Of a stretch of 64,000 bases of DNA, positions 17,003-25,726 are shown piece after piece; position 1 is the stretch's first letter; each line of letters begins with the position of its first letter. The notes beneath the pieces are model-generated. The model did not search any database. It was not told where the DNA came from and saw only the letters and a list, made by a program, of their open reading frames with translations. A program made the translations under genes and the position numbers. Source of the DNA: Pseudomonadota bacterium (GTDB lineage Bacteria > Pseudomonadota > Alphaproteobacteria > Rhodobacterales > Rhodobacteraceae); assembly GCA_021779835.1 (NCBI GenBank), contig JAJXZX010000015.1:30256-94255 (forward strand), given 5' to 3'.

Positions 17003-18055
17003 ATGTTAATAGCCCGCATGGGAGCGGGGATCGACATTGATCTGAAACAGCTGGGCCTTTGGTTGGAGGCGCATGTCGCGGGCTTTTACGGCCTGACGGC
17101 GGTGACCAAGTATTCCGGGGGGCAGTCAAATCCCACCTACCGGCTTGACGCGCAAAGCGGCACTTATGTGTTGCGCGCGAAACCGGCGGGAGTGCTGCTG
17201 CCCTCTGCGCATCAGGTCGGGCGCGAGTATCGCGTGATGGCGGCGCTCGCCGGGTCAACCGTGCCGGTGCCGCGCATGTTGGCGTTTGCCGACGACGACA
17301 CCTCGCCCATCGGCCGCGCGTTTTTCGTGATGAGCCATGTCGAGGGGCGGATCTTCTGGGATCCCGCCCTGCCCGATCTGGCGCCTGCCGCGCGGCGTGC
17401 AATCTATCACGCGATGGCCGCAATGCTGGCCGATCTGCACACCCTTTCCCCCGAGGCGCTGGGGCTGGCGGATTTCGGTCGTGCGGCCAATTATTTCGCG
17501 CGGCAGGTTGATCGCTGGGGCCGCCAGTATCAGGCATCCGCCCCGCAGCCGCACCGGGCGATGCAGCGGCTGGGCGATTGGCTTGCGGCGCACCTGCCGC
17601 CCGATGATGGCGAGGTGGCGCTGGTGCATGGCGATTATCGGCTCGACAACATGATCTTTGCCCAGGATGCGCCCACCCCGATTGCGCTGCTGGATTGGGA
17701 ACTGTCAACGCTCGGCCATCCGCTGGCCGATCTCGCCTATCAATGCATGCAGTTGCGCCTGCCCCATAACGCGGCAATGCGCGGCCTTGGCGGCGTGGAT
17801 CGCGCCCCGCTCGGCATTCCATCCGAGGTGGATTATGTCGCGTTCTACTGCGCTCGGCGCGGCATCGCCGAGATCCCGCATTGGCCATTCTATCTGGCCT
17901 TTTCCTTCTTTCGTTTAGCGGCCATCCTGCAAGGCGTCGTGCGTCGCGCCGACGATGGCAACGCGTCCAACCCCGACAGCGCCCGCGCCTATGCGCCAGT
18001 GATCCCGGTTCTGGCCGGAATGGCGCTCGACCTGACAGGAGTACGAGTGGAATGA
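17003..18055 (+). CDS. APH-family kinase, probable 4-hydroxyacyl-CoA kinase
   Basis: This 350-residue aminoglycoside-phosphotransferase-fold kinase has a nucleotide-binding segment GGQSNPTYRLD, the catalytic loop HGDYRLDNMIF and the metal-binding aspartate in LLDWELSTLGHPLADLAYQCM. Homologues paired with ACAD10/11-type dehydrogenases (LvaA in Pseudomonas) phosphorylate the 4-hydroxyl of acyl-CoAs. Antibiotic resistance is unlikely given the neighbours. The stop overlaps the FadJ-type start (ATGA). The start could also be the in-frame ATG five codons later. Confidence 0.82.
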   Translation: MLIARMGAGIDIDLKQLGLWLEAHVAGFYGLTAVTKYSGGQSNPTYRLDAQSGTYVLRAKPAGVLLPSAHQVGREYRVMAALAGSTVPVPRMLAFADDDTSPIGRAFFVMSHVEGRIFWDPALPDLAPAARRAIYHAMAAMLADLHTLSPEALGLADFGRAANYFARQVDRWGRQYQASAPQPHRAMQRLGDWLAAHLPPDDGEVALVHGDYRLDNMIFAQDAPTPIALLDWELSTLGHPLADLAYQCMQLRLPHNAAMRGLGGVDRAPLGIPSEVDYVAFYCARRGIAEIPHWPFYLAFSFFRLAAILQGVVRRADDGNASNPDSARAYAPVIPVLAGMALDLTGVRVE

Positions 18056-20154
18056 CACAGATGGTGACATGGGAAATCCGCGATGGCATCGCCGTTCTGA
18101 CGCTGGACAACCCGCCGGTGAATGCGCTTGGGCAAGACCTGCGCGCCGGGATTTGGCAGGCGATCGAGGCGGCAGGGGCTGATCCTGCGGTCCAGGCCAT
18201 CGTTATCTGCGCCGAAGGGCGTAATTTTTCGGCGGGCGCAGATATCCGGGAATTCGGCAAACCCCCGGTCGCGCCATCTTTGCCCGATCTGTGCAACCTG
18301 ATCGAAGCCAGCGCAAAGCCGGTGATCGCGGCCATTCAGGGCAAGGCCCTTGGCGGCGGATTTGAGCTGGCGTTGGCGGCCCATGCCCGTATTGCGCAAC
18401 GCACCGCCAAAGTCGGCCTGCCCGAGGTCACGCTGGGTATCTTGCCCGGCGCGGGTGGCACCCAACGCACGCCGCGGCTGATCGGTGCCGAGCCTGCGCT
18501 GCGCCTGATCCTTGGCGGCAAGCCCCTGCGTGCCCGCGACGCGCAGGCGATGGGCCTGCTGGATGGCGTGGTGGAAGATGGGCTGGTCGATGCCGCCATC
18601 GCGCTGGCCCGCAACATGGTTGCGGACGGCAAGCCGGTGGTGCCGACGCGGGCGCGGCGCGACGGGTTCCATGAGCCTGCCGCCTACGAGGCCGCGATTG
18701 CTGCCGCGCGCACAGCACAGGACAAAGTGCCCGCCAACCCGGACTTGCCCGCCAATTCCCGCATCATTGACTGCATCGAGGCGGCGCTCTTGTTGCCATT
18801 CGACGCGGGCCTTACGTTCGAGCGGTCAGCGTTCGAGGATTGCCTTGGCTCGATCGGCGCGCGCGGCTTGCGCCATGCGTTTCTGGCCGAACGACGCACC
18901 GCTAAAATCCCCGAGCTTGGCACCCAACCGCGTGCCATCGCCCATGTTGGCGTGATCGGCGGCGGCCTGATGGGCGCTGGTATCATCGTGGCCCTGATGG
19001 GCGCAGGCCTCGCGGTGTCGCTGGTGGAACGCGACCACGACAGTCTGGTCGCCGGGCTGGAGCGGATTGCTGACATCCACGAAAATGCGGTAGCCAAAGG
19101 GCGCATGACGGCTGAGGCACGCGACGAGCAATGGGCGCGGCTCAAGGGATCGGCAGACATCACCACGCTTGCCGAGGTCGATCTGGTGATCGAGGCCGCC
19201 TCGGAGGACGAGGCGATCAAAACCGCGTTGTTCCGCCAGCTTGACAGCGTGGTGAAGCCGGGCGCGATCCTTGCCACCAACACCTCATACCTCGACATCA
19301 ACACGCTTGCTGCGGCCACCAGCCGCCCCGGCGATGTGGTCGGCCTGCATTTCTTTTCGCCCGCCCATATCATGCGGCTGATGGAGGTGGTGGTGGGCGC
19401 CCAGACCGCGCCTGATGTTGTGACGGCGGGCTTCGCGCTTGCTGCGCGGCTGGGCAAGGTCGCGGTGCGCGCGGGCGTTTGCGATGGCTTCATTGGCAAC
19501 CGCATCCTGACCGCCTACCGCACCGCCGCCGACTTCACGCTCGAGGATGGCGCATCGCCCGCCCAGATCGACGCCGCAATGCGGGCCTTTGGCATGGCGC
19601 TGGGGCCCTATCAGGTGTCCGACATGGCCGGGCTCGACATTTCCTGGGCGCGCCGCAAACGGCTGGCGCCGACCCGCGACCCCAAGGCGCGTTATGTCTC
19701 CATTGCGGATCGCCTGTGCGAGGCGGGGCGCTTTGGGCAGAAATCCGGCGCCGGGTATTATTCCTACCCCGACGGGCGCGTCGGCAAGGAAGACCCCGCC
19801 ACGCAAGCAATCATCGAGGCCGAGCGCGCCGCGAAAGGGATTACGCCGCGCAGCTTCACCGCTGAGGAAATCCAGCGTCGCTGTCTGGCCGCGATGGCCA
19901 ATGAGGGCGCGCGCATTCTGCAAGAGGGCATCGCCTTGCGCCCCTCTGACCTCGATGTTGTGCTGCTGTCCGGCTATGGCTACCCACGCTGGCGCGGCGG
20001 CCCGATGCAAAGCGCCGACGAAATCGGACTGTTAGAGCTGAAAAACACCCTGCTGGCCTACGCCAAGGAAACGCCGGAGTTCTGGCGCCCCGCCGATCTG
20101 CTTGGGGAGTTGATCAAGAACGGCCGTCACTTTGCCGACCTGAACGAGACCTGA
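18052..20154 (+). CDS. fadJ: Bifunctional enoyl-CoA hydratase / 3-hydroxyacyl-CoA dehydrogenase
   Basis: This 700-residue fusion carries a crotonase domain at residues 1 to about 190 (oxyanion segment GKALGGGFELALAAH, catalytic LPEVTLGILPGAGGTQR). The NAD-binding 3-hydroxyacyl-CoA dehydrogenase starts near residue 300 (VIGGGLMGAGI) with its catalytic histidine in GLHFFSPAHIMRLMEVV. It performs the hydration and second oxidation steps of beta-oxidation. Coupling to the APH-type kinase suggests that it completes degradation of the enoyl- or 3-hydroxyacyl-CoA formed from 4-hydroxyacids. No thiolase gene follows. Confidence 0.9.
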   Translation: MTQMVTWEIRDGIAVLTLDNPPVNALGQDLRAGIWQAIEAAGADPAVQAIVICAEGRNFSAGADIREFGKPPVAPSLPDLCNLIEASAKPVIAAIQGKALGGGFELALAAHARIAQRTAKVGLPEVTLGILPGAGGTQRTPRLIGAEPALRLILGGKPLRARDAQAMGLLDGVVEDGLVDAAIALARNMVADGKPVVPTRARRDGFHEPAAYEAAIAAARTAQDKVPANPDLPANSRIIDCIEAALLLPFDAGLTFERSAFEDCLGSIGARGLRHAFLAERRTAKIPELGTQPRAIAHVGVIGGGLMGAGIIVALMGAGLAVSLVERDHDSLVAGLERIADIHENAVAKGRMTAEARDEQWARLKGSADITTLAEVDLVIEAASEDEAIKTALFRQLDSVVKPGAILATNTSYLDINTLAAATSRPGDVVGLHFFSPAHIMRLMEVVVGAQTAPDVVTAGFALAARLGKVAVRAGVCDGFIGNRILTAYRTAADFTLEDGASPAQIDAAMRAFGMALGPYQVSDMAGLDISWARRKRLAPTRDPKARYVSIADRLCEAGRFGQKSGAGYYSYPDGRVGKEDPATQAIIEAERAAKGITPRSFTAEEIQRRCLAAMANEGARILQEGIALRPSDLDVVLLSGYGYPRWRGGPMQSADEIGLLELKNTLLAYAKETPEFWRPADLLGELIKNGRHFADLNET

Positions 20155-20189
20155 GCGGGAGGGCAAGGCGCCCCCCCTCGGGCGTGCCG

Positions 20190-20405
20190 TCACCGAAACG
20201 CGATGCCCAGCACCAAGGTCATCAGGCCGATCACCGCCACCCCCAATGCGCCGAAGTTATAGGCGACAAGCCGCTGCAACTTCGTGCGCAGGTCGGCGTC
20301 TGACAGGCCAGCCTTACGCAAGCGCATCGCCTGAGTCGCGCAGTAAAGCAGCCCGATTATTCCAACCATCGCAATCGCCGCACCGACCCAGATCAGACGT
20401 GCCAT
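20190..20405 (-). CDS. Small two-helix membrane protein
   Basis: This 71-residue protein has two hydrophobic segments (about 4-24 and 47-68) joined by a charged loop, RLRKAGLSDADLRTKLQRL. It is probably an inner-membrane protein with both ends on the same side. A strong GGAGGG stands ahead of the chosen ATG. I do not recognise a family. It is convergent with the FadJ-type gene. Confidence 0.65.
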   Translation of the reverse strand: MARLIWVGAAIAMVGIIGLLYCATQAMRLRKAGLSDADLRTKLQRLVAYNFGALGVAVIGLMTLVLGIAFR

Positions 20406-20527
20406 GCCACCCTCCATTGCTTCGGGCACCCGCTATCGCACCCCGTCCCACCGTGCAAGCGCCTCGGCCCTTGAACCGCGCGCGCGGGACCGCTAGGGAT
20501 CAACAAAACCATACCAGCGAGGCAGGC

Positions 20528-20788
20528 ATGAGCGACCAGGTTACCGACGCCCAATACAACGTCACCGCAGAGGAACTGCGCCAGTTCATCGAGCGCTATG
20601 AGCATCTTGAAGCCGAGAAAAAGGACATCACCGAACAGCAAAAAGAGGTGATGGCCGAGGCCAAGGGGCGCGGCTATGACACCAAGGTGATCCGCAAGGT
20701 CATCGCGCTACGCAAGCGCGACGCCGACGATATCGCCGAAGAGGAAAGCATCCTCGAGCTTTACAAAGCGGCCTTGGGCATGTCCTGA
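20528..20788 (+). CDS. gapR: GapR nucleoid-associated protein (DUF2312)
   Basis: The 86-residue protein matches DUF2312/GapR: FIERYEHLEAEKKDITEQQ, then EVMAEAKGRGYDTKVIRKVI, then an acidic C-terminal helix. In Caulobacter GapR forms tetramers that clamp overtwisted DNA ahead of replication and transcription and aid topoisomerase action. It is a stand-alone gene here, 15 bp before a convergent hypothetical gene. Its presence in the same window as parE and cckA is probably coincidental. Confidence 0.9.
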   Translation: MSDQVTDAQYNVTAEELRQFIERYEHLEAEKKDITEQQKEVMAEAKGRGYDTKVIRKVIALRKRDADDIAEEESILELYKAALGMS

Positions 20789-20802
20789 GCCCGATCGCGC
20801 CC

Positions 20803-21678
20803 TCAGGGCGCGATCAACCGCACGCCGGGCATACGCGAAATGGCATAGACGCTTTCGTCATACTGCTCTGTCAGTTCGTCGATGTATTCCTCGTCCCAGC
20901 CGGGCAGATCCAACTCGACCTCCATCTGGTCGTCGATCGCATATTTGTCGAGGAAGGCCGTCACCACCCGCCGCCGCTGCGCGACAGTAAGCGGTTGATG
21001 CGACGCGATATAATCGGACATGCGCGCCAGTCCTTCCGGCGACATGATTGAGCCGAGTATCTCGTCACGCGAGTCAAGCTCGATCATGTCGTCGTGCCCG
21101 GTCAGCGCCTGCAGAACCTCTGGCCAAACCAGCGGCGTATCCTCATCGCACCACACAGTGATCGGCAAGCTGGGATAAGCCGCCCGAATGGCACCGATAA
21201 ACGCGGCCCAGTCCAGCTTCATCGGATCAAGGCCGACGCTGAATTCGTCATAGGTCTGCTTGCGGTTCGCCTGAAGAAGCGCGGGAATGAAGGTGGCCGG
21301 GTTACGGATTGCCAGCGCAATTTCCGCCTCGCAGGACGGAAAAAGGTTGATGAGCGCGCCAATCTTTTCGACGGCAGTCGGATAAAACTCACCCTTGAAA
21401 ATAGCCCGTGTCCGCACCCCGAGGAAGTTCTCGTTGGAAAAGATCAACCGGTCGGCATGATCCTCGACCATGACGGCATCCAGCGTAGTCTCTTCAGTGT
21501 CGGCGCTGGATGGCGCGCCCTTCATGGCGGTGGACACTTCGCGCAGGATCGGCCGATAGACCTGAGGATCGGGAATCACTGTGCCTTGCTGGGCCAGAAC
21601 CGCGGCATTCGCCCGCAGGCTGGTGACCAATTTCTGCTCGTCCGTGCAATGCACACCCAAATGGTAAATGACCTTCAT
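20803..21678 (-). CDS. Hypothetical protein, possible degenerate sulfotransferase-like fold
   Basis: This 291-residue soluble protein begins KVIYHLGVHCTDEQKLVTSL, which resembles the first strand and loop of sulfotransferase-like proteins. The P-loop residues (KTGTT) are replaced, so PAPS binding is doubtful. The C-terminal third is strongly acidic (ELDLPGWDEEYIDELTEQYDE). The ATG was preferred to the adjacent GTG because AGGAG is better spaced from it. Function unknown, and the distant resemblance is my own reading. Confidence 0.6.
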   Translation of the reverse strand: MKVIYHLGVHCTDEQKLVTSLRANAAVLAQQGTVIPDPQVYRPILREVSTAMKGAPSSADTEETTLDAVMVEDHADRLIFSNENFLGVRTRAIFKGEFYPTAVEKIGALINLFPSCEAEIALAIRNPATFIPALLQANRKQTYDEFSVGLDPMKLDWAAFIGAIRAAYPSLPITVWCDEDTPLVWPEVLQALTGHDDMIELDSRDEILGSIMSPEGLARMSDYIASHQPLTVAQRRRVVTAFLDKYAIDDQMEVELDLPGWDEEYIDELTEQYDESVYAISRMPGVRLIAP

Positions 21679-21906
21679 CACGCTCCTGTATCGGCTTTAA
21701 CCGATGCAACCCCTCGACCGGACCGTCCTGCCCAAGGCGTTTCTTGTTATCGGAATGATTCTACACTGTAAAACGGCATTTATGTGGCCGCGCCGCGTCG
21801 TTTCAGGCCACCGAGGCCACCCCCAACGCATCTTGCCACTTGACCTTGGCGCGGTTTCGATTGATCACCGCACCGTGCCGCTTGCGCCCATGCCAAGCGT
21901 CATTTC

Positions 21907-21982
21907 GCCGGTTTAGCTCAGCTGGTAGAGCAACGGTTTTGTAAACCGAAGGTCGGGGGTTCGAGTCCCTCAACCGGCACCA
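21907..21982 (+). tRNA. tRNA-Thr (anticodon TGT)
   Basis: A complete 76-base cloverleaf with acceptor GCCGGTT/AACCGGC, D-loop TAGCTCAGCTGGTAGAGCA, anticodon loop TTTGTAA giving TGT, T-loop GGTTCGAGTCC, and an encoded CCA. An integrase remnant lies 200 bp downstream, so this tRNA may have served as an attachment site. Confidence 0.95.
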
Positions 21983-22182
21983 AATTGTTATCCAAAATAG
22001 ACTAATGACATGCGAAAGCCCTTGCTCTAAAAGGCTTTTGCATGCCCAGTTTGTCCGACACGATCCGCTGAGATGCCCTTGGGGCTGGAGGTGTCGCCGG
22101 GGGTATCGGGGAAACCCCGAAAAGGCGCCACTCCCACGACGCCATTGACGGATCCCGCGATTCGATCGCTTAAAGGCAGTTT
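21983..22182 (+). other. Region between tRNA-Thr and the integrase remnant
   Basis: No credible gene is visible. There is a short GC-rich hairpin (CCGGGGGTATCGGGGAAACCCCG region near 22095-22118) and an AGGCTTTTGCATG stretch. I could not find a repeat of the tRNA 3' end here that would mark an attachment-site copy. Confidence 0.4.
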
Positions 22183-22400
22183 ATGAAGGCGGGCTTTGAC
22201 GGCCGGTTTTTCACCACCAAGCCCACAAGAGCAAAGCCGTGGCGTTTCAATTGTCGCTTGGTGGCAAGGAGAAGCTCGTGCATCCGACCCACGCTGGCTG
22301 GGGAAGAGAGCCAAAAAGGATCAGGCGAATTTAGCCTTCCATGGTCACGGCGAAGGTCGCCAGCAAACCCGACGCAACGCAGGTGCGCGCATCATCCGAC
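22183..22400 (+). pseudogene. Decayed tyrosine recombinase (P4-type integrase), N-terminal remnant
   Basis: One frame reads FFTTKPTRAKPWRFNC and, after a frame change near 22250, another frame reads LGGKEKLVHP. Joined, they match the N-terminal arm-binding domain of P4-type integrases (typically ..LxVxPSGxKxWRFxYRxGGKEKxL..). The remainder of the enzyme, including its catalytic domain, is absent and stops interrupt every frame. The position just downstream of tRNA-Thr is where such integrases sit. The identification is by eye and rests on about 28 residues. Confidence 0.55.
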
Positions 22401-22489
22401 CTAAGGCGGCGTGGCGCTTGGGAAAACGCCGCCGACCGCGCCCGAGGGGCAATCGACGGCGTTGGAAACGCAGGGTCAGGCGTCGCCAG

Positions 22490-22843
22490 CTATTTCACCG
22501 CAGGCAGCGCCGAAAGCTCCAGATGGTAGGGGCTGCCGTTCGCGAAGGTCTGGCCTTTCACGAAGCGACCATGCAGGAGGTATTTCAGCCCGTGTTTCAT
22601 CGTGTCAATTCCTGCCCCGGTCACCGGAAGATCATGACGGGAAACCGCTCCCTTCGCCTCGTCCGAGAACAGGATATAGTCGGGTTTGCTGACCAAAACA
22701 TAGCCGACCATGGCAACGTCTTTGCCGACATACCCTGCGGGGTGCCACGTCACTTTGCCGACTTTATGCACCACCTCGGCCTGCGCCATTCCGGCCATCG
22801 CGAGGGCGAGTGTCAGCCCGTAAACCAGTTTCTTCACAGCCAT
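22490..22843 (-). CDS. Small periplasmic protein
   Basis: This 117-residue protein has a signal peptide (about residues 1-22, cleavage after AQA). The mature domain is beta-rich, with WHPAGYVGKDVAMVGYVLV followed by YILFSDEAKGAV, which suggests a small OB-like barrel. It begins 1 bp after the propeller-protein stop, so the two are an operon. I do not recognise the family; a role with the propeller protein is likely from context only. Confidence 0.65.
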   Translation of the reverse strand: MAVKKLVYGLTLALAMAGMAQAEVVHKVGKVTWHPAGYVGKDVAMVGYVLVSKPDYILFSDEAKGAVSRHDLPVTGAGIDTMKHGLKYLLHGRFVKGQTFANGSPYHLELSALPAVK

Positions 22844-22844
22844 C

Positions 22845-24011
22845 TTACATTGCCTTTATGATGTCGAGGCCGTCCGGAATGTGGACATAGCCTGGCTTGG
22901 AGCCCGGGTGCCGCGTCACGCCATATTGCCAAAGGATGCGGTTGGTCGCCTTCTCGATCACCACCACACGGGCGTTCAGGTCGTCGTTGACCAGAACGTT
23001 ACCATTGGGCAATTCGATCGCAAGCGAGGGGCGGTTCAGCGTGCCGTCGCCGATCGGCTTGTAGGTCCAAACGACTTTGCCTGCGCGGTTAATCTCGATC
23101 AGGTTGCCGGGGTTGGTGTAGCCCGCCACAAGAAAGTTGCCGGCCTTGGTCACTTGCGGGTCAGAGGGGTATTTAAACGGCAGCACCAGCTTGTAGATCT
23201 GCTTCCAGTTCTGGTCGAGTTCGGTAATGGAATGGTCGCCGATGGTCGAGACCAGTTCGTGCCCGTTCGGCAGCGGCTTGTCGCCGTTGGGCGAGTTCAG
23301 CATTGGCGCCGCACCCCAACACCGCCCGGTCTTGCCCGCCTGACGCACGATCTTTTTGTCCGGAGAGATCTCAAGGATACGGCAGTTGCGGATATCGGCG
23401 ACCGAGATATTGCCGTTGGGCAGCATATAGGCGTCGTCTGGGAAATTCAGGTAGCCGGGCGCGCTGCCTTGCTTGCCAAGGTGGCCATAGTCCCAGATCA
23501 CCTTTTTCGTCGCGACGTCGATGATGCGAATGACCTGCCCGTGTTCAAGGTTGGTGATGACATGTTTGCCACCATCGGTAAAAAAGGCGTCGTCGGCGCC
23601 CTGACCGGGTGGAATGTCGGTAAAATTATACTGCCAAAGGATTTTTTTCTCCGGGCTGACAATCAAAATGCGGTCATTACCGCGGTCGGCGATCATCACG
23701 TTGTAGCCGCCCAACGCAGAGGCATCGCTTGGCAAAGCCGCAAGCAAGGGGTCGGTCGGCACCTCGGGGGCTGGCGCAATGGTGGGCGCAACGGGCGCCG
23801 AAGCGACAGTCGGTGTCGCTGGCGCAGGCACGATGGTGGGCGCGGCGGCCGGAGCAGTTGCCGCCACGGGCGCATGCGCCGGATCGGGGGCAACCACCGC
23901 GACCGGGGCCGGGGCCGGGTCGGTTTGCGCAAACCCTACGGTGGGGAGAAGTCCTGTCAGTGTAACGGTTACCAAAAGGCGTGAAAAAGTCTTAATATTC
24001 AGAAACGGCAA
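22845..24011 (-). CDS. Secreted beta-propeller protein with Ala/Pro-rich linker
   Basis: This 388-residue protein has a signal peptide (about 1-28) and a low-complexity Ala-Pro-Val linker (about 30-87). A propeller made of repeated blades follows, such as NDRILIVSPEKKILWQY, KVIWDYGHLGKQGSAPGYL and NRILWQYGVTRHPGSKPGYV. The blades resemble PQQ/NHL and arylsulfotransferase-like propellers, but I see no catalytic signature. The linker suggests a domain held away from the membrane or peptidoglycan. It is co-transcribed with the small periplasmic protein. Function unknown. Confidence 0.7.
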   Translation of the reverse strand: MPFLNIKTFSRLLVTVTLTGLLPTVGFAQTDPAPAPVAVVAPDPAHAPVAATAPAAAPTIVPAPATPTVASAPVAPTIAPAPEVPTDPLLAALPSDASALGGYNVMIADRGNDRILIVSPEKKILWQYNFTDIPPGQGADDAFFTDGGKHVITNLEHGQVIRIIDVATKKVIWDYGHLGKQGSAPGYLNFPDDAYMLPNGNISVADIRNCRILEISPDKKIVRQAGKTGRCWGAAPMLNSPNGDKPLPNGHELVSTIGDHSITELDQNWKQIYKLVLPFKYPSDPQVTKAGNFLVAGYTNPGNLIEINRAGKVVWTYKPIGDGTLNRPSLAIELPNGNVLVNDDLNARVVVIEKATNRILWQYGVTRHPGSKPGYVHIPDGLDIIKAM

Positions 24012-24367
24012 GAATAGCCCCCTAAGCCAAGATCCTTGCGACCGCTATCCGAAGCACGCAAGGTGCCCATCCCCGGCCCCTTTGGCGTAGCTGTCGTCCT
24101 GACCGTCAAGACCTGTCGATGGCTTTGGTGTACCCCATCAACTGCGCCCGTGCTGTCGGAAAACGTCCGCATTGCGCAGGCTCATCTGCCCCGCAGTGGC
24201 TTCATCGACAATTGCCCCTGACGCATGGCTGACGCCTGCGACTGCCGCAGGTCGTTCAGGCGTGGCTCGAATCCGTCGCACCGTACCCAAATGCCTCGAT
24301 TTGCGCTGTATCTGTCCGAAACGCGGGCCGGAGGCGGCAGCGGAGAAACACAAGTGGCTGATTTTAT
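24012..24367. other. Gene-free stretch between the propeller gene and tRNA-Arg
   Basis: These 356 bp hold the promoter region of the propeller-protein gene on the left and the 3' flank of tRNA-Arg on the right. Open frames here are short, lack ribosome sites and have no family character. I see no hairpins or repeats of note. Confidence 0.5.
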
Positions 24368-24444
<77 letters not shown>

Positions 24445-24505
24445 GCTCGGGCCCGTCTATAGCGGGGGCGCGGCGTCGCTGCAACGGCCAATAAAGCGTC
24501 CGGGC

Positions 24506-25726
24506 TCAGGAAAACAACTCGTGGCACAGTTCCAGCGCGTCAATCAGGACATCAACCTCAGCTTTGGTGTTGTAAAGCCCGAATGAGGCGCGGCAGGTGG
24601 CCGAAACGCCCAGGTAATCCATCAGCGGCATCGCGCAATGGGTGCCTGCGCGCACGGCGACGCCTTTCTTGTCCAGCACGGTAGAGATGTCATGCGCATG
24701 TGCCGCGCCATCCAGCGTGAACGAGAATATCGCACCCTTGGTCGCGGAATTGCCCTGCACAGTCAGCCAGTTAAGCCCACCGAGCCGCGTGTTGGCATAA
24801 TCGCGCAAGCTAGCCTCGTGCGCAGCGATATTCTCCATGCCAAGCGCCATCAGGTATTCCAGCGCCACGCCAAGGCCAATTTGCTGCACGATGCCGGGGG
24901 TGCCGGCCTCAAACTTCATCGGCGGGTCGTTGTAGGTGATCGCCTCGCGCGTCACTTCCCGGATCATGTCGCCACCGCCTAGGAAGGGGCGCATCTCTGC
25001 CATCCGCTCGGGCGCGATCCAGATGGCGCCAGAGCCTGACGGACCGTAGAGTTTATGGCCAGTGATAGCGAAAAAATCGCAGCCGATCGCCTGCACGTCC
25101 ACCGGCATATGCACGGCAGATTGCGAGCCGTCGACCAACACCGGCACGTCCTTCGCCCGCGCGCCCCGGCAGATCGCCGCGACATCGACGCGGGTGCCCA
25201 GCACGTTTGACATCTGGGTAATCGCCACCAATTTTGTGCGTGGCCCGATGGCGTCAATCACCGCCTGCGGGTCCAGATCGCCATTGGCATCGACATCCAC
25301 CCATTTCAGCACGACGCCCTGCCGCTCTCGCAGGAAGTGCCACGGCACGATGTTGGCGTGGTGTTCCATGATCGACAGCACGATCTCATCGCCCGGCTGA
25401 AGGCGCGGCGCGGCCCATGCGTAAGAGATCAGGTTGATGCCCTCGGTGGTGCCGCTGGTAAAGACGATCTCCTCCGGGCTTTTGGCGTTCAGGAAGCGGG
25501 CGATGATGCCGCGCACCGCCTCGTATTTCTCTGTCGCGATGTTGGAGAGCGTATGCAAGCCACGGTGAACATTGGCGTATTCCATTGAATAGGCCTGCGT
25601 GATCGCGTCAATCACCACCTGAGGCTTTTGCGCCGAGGCCCCGTTATCAAGGTACACCAACGGCTTGCCGTTCACCTGCCGCGACAGGATGGGAAAATCA
25701 CGGCGGACTTTTGCGACGTCATACAT
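24506..25726 (-). CDS. sufS: Cysteine desulfurase SufS
   Basis: SufS takes sulfur from cysteine to feed Fe-S cluster assembly on SufBCD. The 406-residue PLP enzyme has the PLP lysine K225 in TGHKLYGPSG and the persulfide cysteine C364 in RAGTHCAMP, the short group II-type active-site loop. It is the last gene of the suf operon and directly abuts the preceding YIP1-like gene. No SufE or SufU gene follows in this window, so the sulfur acceptor is encoded elsewhere or differs. Confidence 0.95.
   Translation of the reverse strand: MYDVAKVRRDFPILSRQVNGKPLVYLDNGASAQKPQVVIDAITQAYSMEYANVHRGLHTLSNIATEKYEAVRGIIARFLNAKSPEEIVFTSGTTEGINLISYAWAAPRLQPGDEIVLSIMEHHANIVPWHFLRERQGVVLKWVDVDANGDLDPQAVIDAIGPRTKLVAITQMSNVLGTRVDVAAICRGARAKDVPVLVDGSQSAVHMPVDVQAIGCDFFAITGHKLYGPSGSGAIWIAPERMAEMRPFLGGGDMIREVTREAITYNDPPMKFEAGTPGIVQQIGLGVALEYLMALGMENIAAHEASLRDYANTRLGGLNWLTVQGNSATKGAIFSFTLDGAAHAHDISTVLDKKGVAVRAGTHCAMPLMDYLGVSATCRASFGLYNTKAEVDVLIDALELCHELFS

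Noticed and set aside
17003..18055. Aminoglycoside resistance gene
   Set aside because: The APH fold is present, but the overlap with a FadJ-type gene and the facing ACAD10/11-type gene point to acyl-CoA metabolism.
22027..22314. 95-codon minus-strand frame opposite the integrase remnant
   Set aside because: The plus strand carries the recognisable integrase residues; the minus product has no recognisable features.
24138..24353. 71-codon minus-strand frame near tRNA-Arg as a gene
   Set aside because: No ribosome site, no family character, and it abuts the tRNA.
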